DNA from: Desulfoferula sp040751985
Lineage (GTDB): Bacteria; Desulfobacterota; Desulfarculia; Desulfarculales; Desulfarculaceae
Assembly (NCBI GenBank): GCA_040751985.1
Contig: JBFMFU010000096.1
Location: 1-64,000, forward strand
Length of the DNA stretch: 64,000 bases
Direction: 5' to 3'
A model generated the notes under the pieces. The model ran no database searches. It was given only the letters and a program-made list of their open reading frames with translations, and was not told the DNA's origin. Of this stretch, positions 25,586 to 34,879 are shown one piece after another; the stretch's first letter is position 1; each line of letters opens with the position of its first letter. The translations under genes were made by a program, and so were the position numbers.

Positions 25586-27637
25586 ATGCCCCGCGAGATA
25601 GACCACACCTCCCACTGGTGGCGCACCGCGCCCAGCCCGGCCAAGTTCGAGTTGGTCAGCGAGTTCCAACCCCAGGGCGACCAGCCCCGGGCCATCGCCG
25701 AGCTGAACCAAGGTCTGGCCGCGGGCGTCAAGCACCAGGTGCTCTTGGGCGTCACCGGCAGCGGCAAGACCTTCACCATGGCCAACGTGGTGGCCGCCTG
25801 CAACCTGCCCACCCTGGTGCTGGCCCCCAACAAAACCCTGGCCGCCCAGCTCTACGGCGAGTTCAAGTCCCTGTTCCCCCACAACGCGGTGGAGTACTTC
25901 GTCTCCTACTACGACTACTACCAGCCCGAGGCCTACATACCGGCCAGCGACACCTACATCGAGAAAGACTCCTCCATCAACGAGCGCATCGACAAGATGC
26001 GCCACGCCGCCACCTACTCCCTCCTCACCCGCCAGGACGTGATCATCGTGGCCAGCGTGTCCTGCATCTACGGCCTGGGCGCGCCCGAGGCTTACGCGGG
26101 CATGATCGTGTACCTGCAGCAGGGCCGGGAGGCCGACCGCGACCAGGTGCTCAGGACCCTGGTGGAGATGCTCTACGAGCGCAACGAGTACTCCTTCCAC
26201 CGCGGCACCTTCCGGGTGCGCGGGGACGTGGTGGAGGTGTTCCCGGCCTACGAGGAGGAACGGGCGGTGCGCATCTCCTTCTTCGGCGATGAGGTGGAGC
26301 GCATCGATTTCATCGACCCGCTCAGAGGCGTGGTGCTGGAGAGCGCGCCCCGGGTAACTATCTTCCCGGCCAGCCACTACGTGACCACCGAGGCCATCCG
26401 TGAGCAGGCCATGAGCGCCATCCGCCAGGAACTGGCCGAGCGTATCAAGTTCTTCGAGGACAACCGCAAGCTCATCGAGGCCCAGCGGGTGCGCGAGCGC
26501 ACCCTGTTCGACTTGGAGATGATGAAAGAGCTGGGCTACTGCCACGGCATCGAGAACTACTCGCGCCACCTCACCGGCCGCGCGCCCGGCCAGCCGCCGC
26601 CCACCCTGCTGGACTACCTGCCCCAGCGCTGGCTGCTGATCGTGGACGAAAGCCACATCACCATGCCCCAGGTGCGCGGCATGTACTTCGGTGACCGCTC
26701 GCGCAAGCAGACTCTGGTGGATTACGGCTTCCGCCTGCCCAGCGCCCTGGACAATCGGCCCCTGAGCTTCGAGGAGTTTAACGCGGTTCTGGACCAGGTG
26801 GTCTACGTATCGGCCACGCCGGCTGAGTACGAGCTAGCCAAGGCCGAGGGCGTGGTGGTGGAGCAGATCATCCGCCCCACCGGGCTTAGAGACCCCCAGA
26901 TCGAGGTGCGCCCGGCCAGCGGCCAGGTGGACGACCTCTTGGGCGAACTGCGCAAGCTGGTGGCCCGCGGCCAGCGGGCCCTGGTGACCACCCTGACCAA
27001 GCGCATGACCGAGGAGTTGACCGAATATTTCGACGAGATGGGCCTGAAGGTGCGCTACCTGCACAGCGACATCGCCACCATCGAGCGGGTGGAGATTATC
27101 CGCGACCTGCGCCTGGGCGTGTTCGACGTGCTGGTGGGCATCAACCTGCTGCGCGAAGGACTGGACCTGCCCGAGGTGAGCCTGGTGGCCATCCTGGACG
27201 CGGACCGCGAGGGCTTCCTGCGCTCCACCCGCAGCCTGATCCAGACCACCGGCCGGGCGGCGCGCAACCTGGAGGGCCGCGTGATCCTCTACGCCGACAA
27301 CGTCACCGATTCCATGGCCCGGGCCATCGAGGAGACCGAACGCCGGCGGGCGGTGCAAGAGGAGTTCAACCGCGAGCACCACATCACGCCGGCCGGCATC
27401 AAGAAGGCCATCGGCGCCATGCTGCCCCACGAGATCGAGGCCGACTACTCCACGGTGCCGCTGGCCGAAGAGGCCGCGCCGGAGATGGCCCTGGAGGACA
27501 TACCCAAGCGCATCAAGGCCCTGCGCAAGGAGATGGAGGCCTATGCCAAGGACCTGCGCTTCGAAGAGGCGGCAAAGATCCGCGATCAGATTAAGGACCT
27601 GGAGGCGCGGGAGCTGGAGTGGAGGGGGAGGGGATGA
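25586..27637 (+). CDS. uvrB: UvrABC excinuclease subunit B
   Basis: A 683-residue DNA damage-verification helicase. Walker A is GVTGSGKT (55-62), and the beta-hairpin region YYDYYQPEAYIP, the DESH box (VDESHIT), motif V/VI (INLLREGLDLPE, QTTGRAARN) and a C-terminal UVR domain (about 635-680) for UvrC contact are present. Compared with the usual N-terminus (KL.SEF.PQGDQP) it has about 20 extra residues; no internal start could remove them, so ATG 25586 is used. UvrC lies 1.6 kb downstream. Its stop overlaps the next gene as ATGA. Confidence 0.97.
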   Translation: MPREIDHTSHWWRTAPSPAKFELVSEFQPQGDQPRAIAELNQGLAAGVKHQVLLGVTGSGKTFTMANVVAACNLPTLVLAPNKTLAAQLYGEFKSLFPHNAVEYFVSYYDYYQPEAYIPASDTYIEKDSSINERIDKMRHAATYSLLTRQDVIIVASVSCIYGLGAPEAYAGMIVYLQQGREADRDQVLRTLVEMLYERNEYSFHRGTFRVRGDVVEVFPAYEEERAVRISFFGDEVERIDFIDPLRGVVLESAPRVTIFPASHYVTTEAIREQAMSAIRQELAERIKFFEDNRKLIEAQRVRERTLFDLEMMKELGYCHGIENYSRHLTGRAPGQPPPTLLDYLPQRWLLIVDESHITMPQVRGMYFGDRSRKQTLVDYGFRLPSALDNRPLSFEEFNAVLDQVVYVSATPAEYELAKAEGVVVEQIIRPTGLRDPQIEVRPASGQVDDLLGELRKLVARGQRALVTTLTKRMTEELTEYFDEMGLKVRYLHSDIATIERVEIIRDLRLGVFDVLVGINLLREGLDLPEVSLVAILDADREGFLRSTRSLIQTTGRAARNLEGRVILYADNVTDSMARAIEETERRRAVQEEFNREHHITPAGIKKAIGAMLPHEIEADYSTVPLAEEAAPEMALEDIPKRIKALRKEMEAYAKDLRFEEAAKIRDQIKDLEARELEWRGRG

Positions 27638-28557
27638 TGCAGCGTGGGAAGGTTCTTGCAGGGCTTCGGTGGGTCCTGGCGTTTTCGCTCCTGGTCCTGC
27701 TGTGGCCGGCCGCGGCCCTGGCCGGGTTGGGCCAGGGAGCCTATGCCCAACTGGATGGACACAAGGTCCATTACATCAGCCAGGGCTGGGGCGCGCCCGC
27801 TCTGGTATTGATCCACGGTTGGCTCTGCGACCTGGAGTATTGGCGGGAGCAGATTCCGGTCTTGGCCAAGAATCACCGGGTCATCGCCCTGGACCTCATC
27901 GGCCACGGCAAGAGCGACGCCCCCCGTCTGGCTTACACCCAGGGGCTTCTGGCCCGGTCGGTGCTGGCGGTAATGGATCAGGCCGGGGTAAAGGACGCGG
28001 TGCTGGTCGGCCACAGCATGGGCGCGGCGGTGGCCCGGCGGGTGGCCCTGGAGCACCCGAGGCGGGTGCGGGCCCTGATATCCATGGACGGCGCCCTGGA
28101 GATGCCTCCCCTGGACCCCAAGGACTATGAGCCCTGGCGCCGGGGCATGGCCGTTTTTGCCGCCCAGTTCCAGGGGCCGGACGGCCAGCAAAAAGTGGGC
28201 CCCTTCTTCGACTCCATGCAGGACAAGTCCACTCCAGTGGCCCTGCGCCAGTGGGTGAAGGCGCGGGCCCTGGCCACCCCCTGGCACGTGGGGCGCAGCG
28301 CCCTGGAGGAGTTCGTCAAGCCGGGCAACTGGGACCGGCGGCCGCTGCGCCTGCCCGTCTTGGCCATTTACGTGCCCAACCCGCAGTTGCCGCCGGACTT
28401 CGAGGGCTGGCTACGGGTGTTGTTCCCTGATCTGCGCTGCCGGCGGATAGACGGGGCCGGGCACTTCGTGATGCTGGAGAAGCCTCAGCCGGTCAATGCC
28501 CTGATCCTGGATTTCGTAGACAGCCCGGCCGTGCGGCAAGGCAAGGCGGGTAAGTAG
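27634..28557 (+). CDS. Exported alpha/beta hydrolase
   Basis: A 307-residue alpha/beta-hydrolase-fold protein with an N-terminal signal sequence (about 1-28, ending AAALAG), so probably periplasmic. The oxyanion-region motif HGWLCDLEYW, the nucleophile elbow GHSMGAA (Ser near residue 127) and the C-terminal GAGHFVMLEKP histidine are present, with a catalytic Asp expected near YVPN. Substrate unknown; esterase or lactonase activity would fit. The ATG at 27634 overlaps the uvrB stop, with a purine-rich GGAGGGGGAGGGG ribosome-binding region. Last gene of the ispDF operon, followed by a bidirectional terminator. Confidence 0.83.
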   Translation: MMQRGKVLAGLRWVLAFSLLVLLWPAAALAGLGQGAYAQLDGHKVHYISQGWGAPALVLIHGWLCDLEYWREQIPVLAKNHRVIALDLIGHGKSDAPRLAYTQGLLARSVLAVMDQAGVKDAVLVGHSMGAAVARRVALEHPRRVRALISMDGALEMPPLDPKDYEPWRRGMAVFAAQFQGPDGQQKVGPFFDSMQDKSTPVALRQWVKARALATPWHVGRSALEEFVKPGNWDRRPLRLPVLAIYVPNPQLPPDFEGWLRVLFPDLRCRRIDGAGHFVMLEKPQPVNALILDFVDSPAVRQGKAGK

Positions 28558-28657
28558 AAAGCGGCTGGAAAGGGTTTGCCGGCCGGCCCAGCCGGGAGCA
28601 AGCCGGGCGACATCGCGATACTAAAGTAGGCCCCGGCCCCCGCAACATCAAACAAAA

Positions 28658-28700
28658 GTTGGGCTGCGAGGCCCCCGCCCCTCAGCCCAACCCAGGTTTT
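28658..28700. terminator. Bidirectional intrinsic terminator
   Basis: GTTGGGCTG (28658-28666) pairs with CAGCCCAAC (28683-28691) across a 16-nt loop, between convergent genes. On the minus strand the stem is followed by TTTTGTTTG; on the plus strand a short TTTT follows at about 28697-28700. It would end both the ispDF operon and the superoxide reductase transcript. Confidence 0.7.
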
Positions 28701-28713
28701 CAGCCGCTTGCGC

Positions 28714-29106
28714 CTAGACCTTAACTTCCTGCGAGCTCTCCCACAGGCCGTGGATGTTGCAGTACGACGCGGCCAGCAGGGTGCCCGACTTGTCCAGCTT
28801 CACCGCGAACACGGCCACGGGCTCGGTGTTGAGTACGATGCTGTTGGGGCCGTCGGTGCTGGAGCCGTGAGCCAGGAACTCGGCCCGGCCCAGGTGGTAG
28901 ACGAACTTGCCGCCCGCGGGCTTGAAGTAGAGCGAAATCCAGGCGATGAAATGCTCGCTGGTGTTGGGGTGCGGAATCTCCTTGCCCACCGAGACCTTTA
29001 TCTTGGCCACGGCTCCCGCCTTGGGGGCCTCCAGCACCTCGATCACCGGCACGTGCTTCTCGTTCTTGAAATCTGCGGTTTTGTATTGTTCTCCCATACT
29101 GGCCAT
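28714..29106 (-). CDS. Superoxide reductase (neelaredoxin-type desulfoferrodoxin)
   Basis: A 130-residue protein that reduces superoxide to peroxide without forming O2. The Fe(His)4(Cys) site ligands are visible: the EKHVP motif with His18, His46 and His52 in EIPHPNTSEHF, and Cys116/His119 in YCNIHGLW. The N-terminal desulforedoxin Cys4 domain is absent, making it a one-iron (class II) enzyme. The ATG at 29106 is chosen because AAGGAGG lies 7 bp upstream; a GTG two codons earlier overlaps that site. It is typical of anaerobes. Divergent from uvrC across a 159-bp gap. Confidence 0.93.
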   Translation of the reverse strand: MASMGEQYKTADFKNEKHVPVIEVLEAPKAGAVAKIKVSVGKEIPHPNTSEHFIAWISLYFKPAGGKFVYHLGRAEFLAHGSSTDGPNSIVLNTEPVAVFAVKLDKSGTLLAASYCNIHGLWESSQEVKV

Positions 29107-29265
29107 GGACACGCCTCCTTTGCTTGGTCAGACCCTTGGGCAATGCGGGCAGATGTTTTTTTGGCTAATATCTATCATTATGGTCCCGGCGGTGGGATCG
29201 CACAACCGGCTGCTGGAAAGGAATGGCTGCCCGAGGCCTTAGGCTGCGGCCCTAGAGGCGTGAGC

Positions 29266-31122
29266 TTGGAATCCAGCCCATCAGAAAAAGCGCGCGGCGT
29301 GGCGGCCATCAAAGAGGCCCTGACCCACGCGCCCCTGAACCCCGGCGTGTATTTGATGAAGGACGCCCGGGGCCGGGTGATCTACGTGGGCAAGGCCAAG
29401 CGCCTCAAGCCCCGGCTCACCTCCTACACCCGGCCCATCTCCGGCCCCACCTGGTACAGCCACAAGGTGGCGCTGATGGTGGCCCAGGTGGCCGCGGTGG
29501 ACTACGTCATCACCTCCAGCGAGAAAGAAGCCCTGCTGCTGGAGAACACCCTGATCAAGGAGCACCGGCCGCGCTACAACGCCGACCTGCGCGACGACAA
29601 GTCCTACCCCTACTTCCGCCTCTCCCTGGACCACGACTTTCCCCGCTTCTCCCTGGTGCGCCGGCCGCGCCTGAACGACGGGGCCCGCTACTTCGGGCCC
29701 TTTGACAGCGCCGGCGCGGCCCGTCAGACCATGCGCATGCTGCAGCGCATCTTTCCCCTGCGCCGCTGCTCGGACCGCATGGTGGCCAACCGCTCCCGCC
29801 CCTGCCTGGACTACGAGATGGGCCGCTGCCCGGCGCCCTGCACGGGCCAGATCAGCCGCGAGGAGTACCGCAAGCTGGCCCATGACCTGCAGGCCTTTTT
29901 CTCCGGCCAGGGCCAAGAGCTGGCCCGGCGCCTCAAGGAGGGCATGGAGGCCGCCGCCGCAGCCGAGCGCTTCGAGGAGGCGGCGGCCCTGCGCGACCGC
30001 TGGCAGGCCCTCACCCGCACCCTGGAGCGGCAGCAGGTGGACCAGGCCGCGGATCAGGACCTGGACGCGGTGGCCCTGCACCAGGCGGACGACGGACTGC
30101 ACCTGGCCCACCTGCGCATGCGCGGCGGGCATTTGGTGGCCAGCCGGGTGCACGACCTCAGCCGGGCCGCCCTGGCGCCCGAGGAGGTCATGGCCCAGGC
30201 CCTCATAATGCTCTACGACCAGGCCGCCCCGCCGCCCCTGATCCTGGTCAGCCACATGCCGGCCGACCCCTCCCTGGTGGCCGAGGTGCTGGGCGAGAAG
30301 GCGGGCCGCAGGGTGGAGCTTCGGCGGCCCCAGCGGGGCGACAAGCGCGGCCTGCTGGAGCTGGCCCAGATCAACGCGGCCCAACCCCGCGCCGCCGGGC
30401 CCGACGGCGCGGCGGCGCTGCAACGCCTGCAGCAGAAGCTGGGCCTGCCCGGCCCGCCCGAGCGCATGGAGTGCCTGGACATCTCCCACCTGGGCGGCCA
30501 CCTCACCGTGGCCGGGCTGGTGGCCTTTAGCCAGGGCCGGCCGGACAAAGCCCGCTACCGCCGCTACAAGGTCCTGCAGGGCGAGGGCGGCGGCGACGAT
30601 TACGCGGCCATGGCCCACGTGCTGGCCCGCCGCCTGGCCCACGGCGACCCCCCGCCGGACCTGCTGCTCTTAGACGGCGGCAAGGGCCAGCTCAACCTGG
30701 CGTTGCAGGCCCTGGCCCAGGCCCCGCCCGGCCCGCGGCCGGCCCTGGCCGCCCTGGCCAAGGGGAGGGCGCCCGGCGAGCCGGACCATGTATATCTGCC
30801 CAGCCGCAAAAACCCGGCCGGCCTCAAGCCCGGCGATCCGGCCCTGTTGCTGTTGATGCGCCTGCGCGACGAGGCCCACCGCTTCGCCATCAGCTACCAC
30901 CGCCTGCTGCGCAAGAAGGCCCTGACCCGCTCCATCCTGGAGGAGGTGCCCGGCGTGGGCCCCAAGACCCGGGCCCGGCTGCTCAAGACCTTCGGCTCCC
31001 TGGCCGCCCTGAAGCAGGCGGACGCGGCGGAAATTCAGCAGCGAGTTGGCCTGGATGCGGCCACCGCCCAGCGGCTGGCCGGGTTCCTGGCCGCCCTTGA
31101 CACCCCTAGCCCCCCCAAGTAG
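29266..31122 (+). CDS. uvrC: UvrABC excinuclease subunit C
   Basis: A roughly 618-residue nuclease that makes both incisions in nucleotide excision repair. It has an N-terminal GIY-YIG domain (PGVYLMKDARGRVIYVGKAK near 25-45), a UVR motif (about 205-235), the RNase H-like C-terminal nuclease (ECLDISHLGG, LLLLDGGKGQLN) and helix-hairpin-helix DNA binding (VPGVGPKTRARLL). The frame is open far upstream, so the start is uncertain. TTG 29266 is preferred because GAGG (29255-29258) is 7 bp away; GTG at 29260 is too close to it, and GTG 29299 has none. Confidence 0.93.
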   Translation: MESSPSEKARGVAAIKEALTHAPLNPGVYLMKDARGRVIYVGKAKRLKPRLTSYTRPISGPTWYSHKVALMVAQVAAVDYVITSSEKEALLLENTLIKEHRPRYNADLRDDKSYPYFRLSLDHDFPRFSLVRRPRLNDGARYFGPFDSAGAARQTMRMLQRIFPLRRCSDRMVANRSRPCLDYEMGRCPAPCTGQISREEYRKLAHDLQAFFSGQGQELARRLKEGMEAAAAAERFEEAAALRDRWQALTRTLERQQVDQAADQDLDAVALHQADDGLHLAHLRMRGGHLVASRVHDLSRAALAPEEVMAQALIMLYDQAAPPPLILVSHMPADPSLVAEVLGEKAGRRVELRRPQRGDKRGLLELAQINAAQPRAAGPDGAAALQRLQQKLGLPGPPERMECLDISHLGGHLTVAGLVAFSQGRPDKARYRRYKVLQGEGGGDDYAAMAHVLARRLAHGDPPPDLLLLDGGKGQLNLALQALAQAPPGPRPALAALAKGRAPGEPDHVYLPSRKNPAGLKPGDPALLLLMRLRDEAHRFAISYHRLLRKKALTRSILEEVPGVGPKTRARLLKTFGSLAALKQADAAEIQQRVGLDAATAQRLAGFLAALDTPSPPK

Positions 31123-31150
31123 ACTTCCACCCAATTCCCGGGAGGTCAGT

Positions 31151-31621
31151 ATGTTCGGCATCGGCATGCCCGAACTGCTTATTATTTTGGTGATCGCGCT
31201 GGTGGTGGTGGGTCCCAAAAAGCTGCCTGACCTGGCCAAGAGCCTGGGCAAAGGCCTGCAGCAGTTCCGCAAGGCCACCGACGAGATCAAGGAAGGGCTG
31301 GAGGAGCACGAGAGCTATCAGGAGCTCAAGGGCCTCCAGCAGTCGTTCCGGGAAACCCTGGACGAGGTCAACCCTCGCAAGATGCTGGAAGATGTGAACC
31401 CGCTGGTGGAGCCCAAGGAGCCCAAGCTGGACCTGAGCGGCCGCCAGTCGGTGTTCGACGCCATCGAGGTGGAAAAGCAGACCGCCAGCCAGCAGGCCAC
31501 CGTGGAGGTTGCCCAGCCCGCTGACCAGTCGCCGCCGGCCGACCAGCCCACGCCATCGCCGTCCCAACCCGCCGAAAAACCAGCCCAGCCGCCGGCCGGG
31601 GCCGGCCCCAAAGAAGCCTAG
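31151..31621 (+). CDS. tatB: Sec-independent translocase TatA/TatB subunit
   Basis: A 156-residue single-pass membrane protein. The N-terminus MFGIGMPELLIILVIALVVV is the Tat transmembrane helix, with the conserved Glu, followed by GPKKLPDLAKSLGKGLQQFRK (hinge and amphipathic helix). The long hydrophilic tail (about 60-156), ending in a Pro/Gln/Ala-rich stretch, is TatB-like in length, but a TatA role cannot be excluded because no separate tatA is present. The ATG at 31151 has GGGAGG 5 bp upstream. It lies 3 nt before tatC. Confidence 0.9.
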   Translation: MFGIGMPELLIILVIALVVVGPKKLPDLAKSLGKGLQQFRKATDEIKEGLEEHESYQELKGLQQSFRETLDEVNPRKMLEDVNPLVEPKEPKLDLSGRQSVFDAIEVEKQTASQQATVEVAQPADQSPPADQPTPSPSQPAEKPAQPPAGAGPKEA

Positions 31622-31624
31622 TAG

Positions 31625-32455
31625 ATGTCCGCTGAGCAGCAGTCCCCCGCTCCCGAGAAGCCCGAGGAGCCCCAGGAGAAGCATGCGGAGGACGACGACT
31701 CCCGCATGCCCTTTCTGGCCCACCTGGAGGAGCTGCGCACCCGCCTGGTGCGCTCGGCCATCGCCATCGGCGTGTGCTTCATCGGCACTTATGCCTTCAA
31801 GGAAGAGCTGTACCAGGGGCTGGCCAAGCCGCTCAAGGAGGTGATGCCCCCCGGCGCCAAGCTGATCTACACCGCTCCGGCCGAGGCCTTTTTCACCTAC
31901 CTTAAGATAGCCTTCCTGGCGGCGGTGGTGGCGGCCAGCCCGGTGATCTTTCATCAGCTCTGGAAGTTCATCGCCCCCGGCCTTTACAAGCACGAACGCA
32001 AGGCCATCTGGCCCTTCGTGATCCTGTCCTCGGCGCTGTTCATCGTGGGCTCGGTGTTTTGCTACCTGATGGTCTTCCCCTTCGCCTTCCAGTTCTTCAT
32101 GAGCTTCGCCACCGACGACATCATGCCCATGCTGAGCCTGAAGCAGTACCTATCCTTCACCGCCACCCTGTTGTTCGCCTTCGGGGCGGTGTTCGAGATG
32201 CCCTTGGTGCTGGTTTTCCTGGGCCGCTTGGGGGTGGTCAAGTCCAGCACCCTCAAGAAGCAGCGCAAGTACGCCATCTTGATAATGTTCATCGTGGCGG
32301 CCGTCCTGACCCCGCCGGACGCCTTTACTCAGGTCATGATGGCCATACCCCTCTGCGCCCTGTATGAGCTGTCCATCTGGCTGGTGGTGGCCACCGAGAA
32401 GAAGAAGGCGGAGCGCGCGGCGGCCGAGGAGGCTGAAGTGGCCAGCGAGGACTAG
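31625..32455 (+). CDS. tatC: Sec-independent translocase subunit TatC
   Basis: A 276-residue six-helix membrane receptor for twin-arginine signal peptides. MPFLAHLEELRTRLVRSA near residue 28 is the family signature, and Glu/Phe residues in the first cytoplasmic segments bind the RR motif. A charged N-terminal extension (about 1-27, Glu/Pro-rich) and a Lys/Glu-rich tail flank the membrane domain. With the upstream tatB it completes a minimal Tat module. Confidence 0.95.
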   Translation: MSAEQQSPAPEKPEEPQEKHAEDDDSRMPFLAHLEELRTRLVRSAIAIGVCFIGTYAFKEELYQGLAKPLKEVMPPGAKLIYTAPAEAFFTYLKIAFLAAVVAASPVIFHQLWKFIAPGLYKHERKAIWPFVILSSALFIVGSVFCYLMVFPFAFQFFMSFATDDIMPMLSLKQYLSFTATLLFAFGAVFEMPLVLVFLGRLGVVKSSTLKKQRKYAILIMFIVAAVLTPPDAFTQVMMAIPLCALYELSIWLVVATEKKKAERAAAEEAEVASED

Positions 32456-32803
32456 CCGGCCGCGGCGGCCCCCAGGCCGGCCCGGCGCCGGCCTGGTCAT
32501 CCCGCGGAAACTCCTGCTCCCAGTCGCCTTTTGGCGCCGGCTGGCCCCAAGTGCTCCGCCAGCCTGTAAATAATTCCTTGACTCCGTGCCCGGAACATGT
32601 GAAAGAAAAAGGTCATTTCGGAGCCGGGTTATTTTGTGCGTGCGGGTGTCGGGGGGATGAGATATATCAGTACGATCATATGTCAATGTTTCACCGGGCC
32701 CGGCGGCTTTTAGGCGGCCGTTCTTTGTGCACGGGAATTAGTGTCGTCCATTTCCGTTATCCGTTCAACGCAAGGCGCCGTAGATTCTTCTCGGGGAGGT
32801 TAC
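32456..32803. other. Intergenic region between tatC and kor operon
   Basis: 348 bp without a convincing gene. A GC-only hairpin lies at 32473-32495 (CAGGCCGGC/GCCGGCCTG, 5-nt loop, no U-run), which may end the tat transcript inefficiently. Further on, base composition falls and the stretch 32655-32695 is A/T-rich (GATATATC, CATATG). The kor promoter is probably in this half, but no clear -35/-10 pair or known operator could be assigned. Confidence 0.5.
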
Positions 32804-33031
32804 ATGGCCAAGGGATACATCAAGATTCACCGCGACCGCTGCAAGGGCTGCCATCTGTGCATAGATGTCTGTCCCCGCAAGGTAATCGAGGTTTCCAAGG
32901 ACCTGAACAAGACCGGCTACGCGCCGGCCCAATTCATCGAGAACCCAGAAGACGGGAAGGGCTGCACCGCCTGCACCATGTGCGCGGTGGTTTGCCCGGA
33001 CCTGGCCATCGAGGTGTACCGTGCCAAGTGA
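32804..33031 (+). CDS. korD: 2-oxoacid:ferredoxin oxidoreductase, ferredoxin subunit (delta)
   Basis: A 75-residue 2x[4Fe-4S] ferredoxin-like subunit. The two cluster motifs are CKGCHLCIDVCP and CTACTMCAVVCP. It relays electrons from the TPP/[4Fe-4S] catalytic core to an external ferredoxin. The ATG at 32804 is chosen because GGGGAGG is 4 bp upstream; the frame extends upstream but without family similarity. It overlaps korA by 11 nt. Gene order D-A-B-C is typical of Kor-type enzymes. Confidence 0.92.
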   Translation: MAKGYIKIHRDRCKGCHLCIDVCPRKVIEVSKDLNKTGYAPAQFIENPEDGKGCTACTMCAVVCPDLAIEVYRAK

Positions 33032-34115
33032 GAAGATGCTGATGCGCGGCTCCGACACTCTGGCCGAGGCCGCGGTGCGGGCGGGCTGCCGGTTTTTCTC
33101 CGGCTACCCCATCACGCCCCAGAACGAGCTGCCGGAGTACCTGTCCTGGCGCCTGCCCCAGGTGGGCGGCACCTTCATCCAGGCCGAGAGCGAGCTGTCG
33201 GCCATAAACATGGTGCTGGGCGCCGCCGCTGTGGGCACGCGGGCGCTCACCTCCTCCTCCTCGCCGGGCGTGAGCCTCAAGCAGGAGGGCATTTCCTACC
33301 TGGCCGGCCAGGAGCTGCCGGCGGTGATCGCCAACATGATGCGCGGCGGTCCGGGCCTGGGCAACATCGCGGCCTCGGCGGCGGACTACTTCCAGGCCAC
33401 CCGCGGCGGCGGCCACGGCGACTACCGCACGCCGGTGCTGGCCCCGGCCGGCTGCCAGGAGCTGGCCGAGGTGACCTTTTTGGCCTTTGACCTGGCCGAC
33501 AAGTACCGCACGCCGGTGATGCTCCTGGGCGACGGCCTGATCGGGCAGGTGATGGAGCCGGTGTCCTTCCCCGACCCCATCGACCCGGCCGACCTGCCGC
33601 CCAAGGACTACATCCTCGACGGCTGCAAGGGCCGGGCGCCGCGGGCCATTTTCTCCATGCTCCTGGGCCAGCAGGGCGAGCTGTACAAGCACAACCTGCA
33701 CCTGCAGGAGAAATACGAGCAGATCACCGCCGCCGAGCAGCGCTGGGAGGAGTACCTGACTGAGGACGCCGAGATCATCGCGGTGGCCTACGGCACCGCC
33801 TCGCGCATCGCCATGTCCGCGGTGGAGGAGCTGCGCGCCGAGGGCGTCAAGGCCGGCCTGTTCCGGCCCATAACCCTCTGGCCCTACCCCAAGCAGGCCC
33901 TGCGCAAGCTGGCCCAGGGCGGGGTCAAGGTGGCGGTGTTCGAGCTGAGCGCCGGCCAGATGGTGGAGGACGTGATGCTCTCGGTGGGCGAGCGGGCCCC
34001 CATCTTTTTCTACGGCATACCCGGCGGGGTGATCCCCACCCCGGCCGACGTGATCGACTTCCTGCGTTCGGCCCTGAAGGGCGACGGCAAGGTGGGCCGG
34101 AGGGTTGAGATATGA
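33021..34115 (+). CDS. korA: 2-oxoacid:ferredoxin oxidoreductase, alpha subunit
   Basis: A 364-residue alpha subunit (POR_N plus domain II). Recognisable segments are GCRFFSGYPITPQNELPEYL, IQAESELSAINMVLGAAA (active-site region), TSSSSPGVSLKQEG, and the C-terminal AYGTASRIA transketolase-like domain. With KorB it oxidatively decarboxylates a 2-oxoacid to acyl-CoA plus reduced ferredoxin. The GTG at 33021 lies inside the end of korD. 2-Oxoglutarate is the most likely substrate given the four-gene layout, but 2-oxoisovalerate (Vor) cannot be excluded. Confidence 0.92.
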   Translation: MPSEKMLMRGSDTLAEAAVRAGCRFFSGYPITPQNELPEYLSWRLPQVGGTFIQAESELSAINMVLGAAAVGTRALTSSSSPGVSLKQEGISYLAGQELPAVIANMMRGGPGLGNIAASAADYFQATRGGGHGDYRTPVLAPAGCQELAEVTFLAFDLADKYRTPVMLLGDGLIGQVMEPVSFPDPIDPADLPPKDYILDGCKGRAPRAIFSMLLGQQGELYKHNLHLQEKYEQITAAEQRWEEYLTEDAEIIAVAYGTASRIAMSAVEELRAEGVKAGLFRPITLWPYPKQALRKLAQGGVKVAVFELSAGQMVEDVMLSVGERAPIFFYGIPGGVIPTPADVIDFLRSALKGDGKVGRRVEI

Positions 34116-34879
34116 GCGCTCTAGCCGCTGAAAAGATTTTCGGCCGCCCCGAGTCCCTCAAGGACGTGGCCACCCACTACTGCCCCGGCTGCGGCCACTC
34201 GGTGGCCCACCGGCTGGTGGCCGAGTGCCTGGACGAGATGGGGCTGCGCGAGAAGACCATCGGCGTGCCGCCGGTGGGCTGCGCGGTGTTGGCCTACAAC
34301 TACTTCAACTTCGACATGGTGGAGGCGCCCCATGGCCGGGCCCTGGCCGTGGCCACGGGCATCAAGCGCTGCCGCCCGGACAGCTTCGTGGTCACCTACC
34401 AGGGCGACGGCGACCTGGCCGCCATCGGTACCGCCGAGACCATCCACGCCGCCAACCGGGGCGAGCTGATCTCCTGCATCTTCATCAACAACGCCATCTA
34501 CGGCATGACCGGCGGGCAGATGGCCCCCACCACCATCATCGGCGAGGTGACCACCACCACCCCCGGCGGCCGCGTGGCCAAGGTGCACGGCAGCCCCATC
34601 GACATCTCCCAGATGCTGGCCGTGTGCCAGGGCGCGGTGTACATCGAGCGCTGCACCTTGAACTCCTTCAAGGGCATCAAGCAGGCCAAGAAGGCCATCC
34701 GCAAGTGCTTCCAGGTGCAGTTGGACGGCCTGGGCTTCGGGCTGGTGGAGCTGCTCTCTCCCTGCCCCACCAACATGAAGATGAGCCCCCAGCAGGCCTG
34801 GCAGTGGATCGACAACCAGATGATGAAGACCTATCCCCTGGGCGTCATCAAGGACACCACCGGGTACGAGGACAAGTGA
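34112..34879 (+). CDS. korB: 2-oxoacid:ferredoxin oxidoreductase, beta subunit (TPP-binding)
   Basis: A 255-residue TPP-binding subunit. HYCPGCGHS supplies the first cluster cysteines, and GDGDLAAIG ... NNAIYGMTGGQ is the TPP/Mg2+ binding motif. The start ATGA overlaps the korA stop, and the gene ends in TGATG with korC. It forms the catalytic dimer with KorA. Confidence 0.94.
   Translation: MSALAAEKIFGRPESLKDVATHYCPGCGHSVAHRLVAECLDEMGLREKTIGVPPVGCAVLAYNYFNFDMVEAPHGRALAVATGIKRCRPDSFVVTYQGDGDLAAIGTAETIHAANRGELISCIFINNAIYGMTGGQMAPTTIIGEVTTTTPGGRVAKVHGSPIDISQMLAVCQGAVYIERCTLNSFKGIKQAKKAIRKCFQVQLDGLGFGLVELLSPCPTNMKMSPQQAWQWIDNQMMKTYPLGVIKDTTGYEDK

Noticed and set aside
23642..26656. A 1004-codon open frame on the minus strand, rich in His, Gln, Leu and Val
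   Set aside because: It runs antisense through cysS, the AbiGi-like gene, the quinone reductase and uvrB, has no domain similarity, and its composition is that expected from the reverse complement of high-GC genes.
32473..32495. Terminator after tatC
   Set aside because: GC-only hairpin without any U-run; noted as a hairpin in the intergenic entry but not called a terminator.
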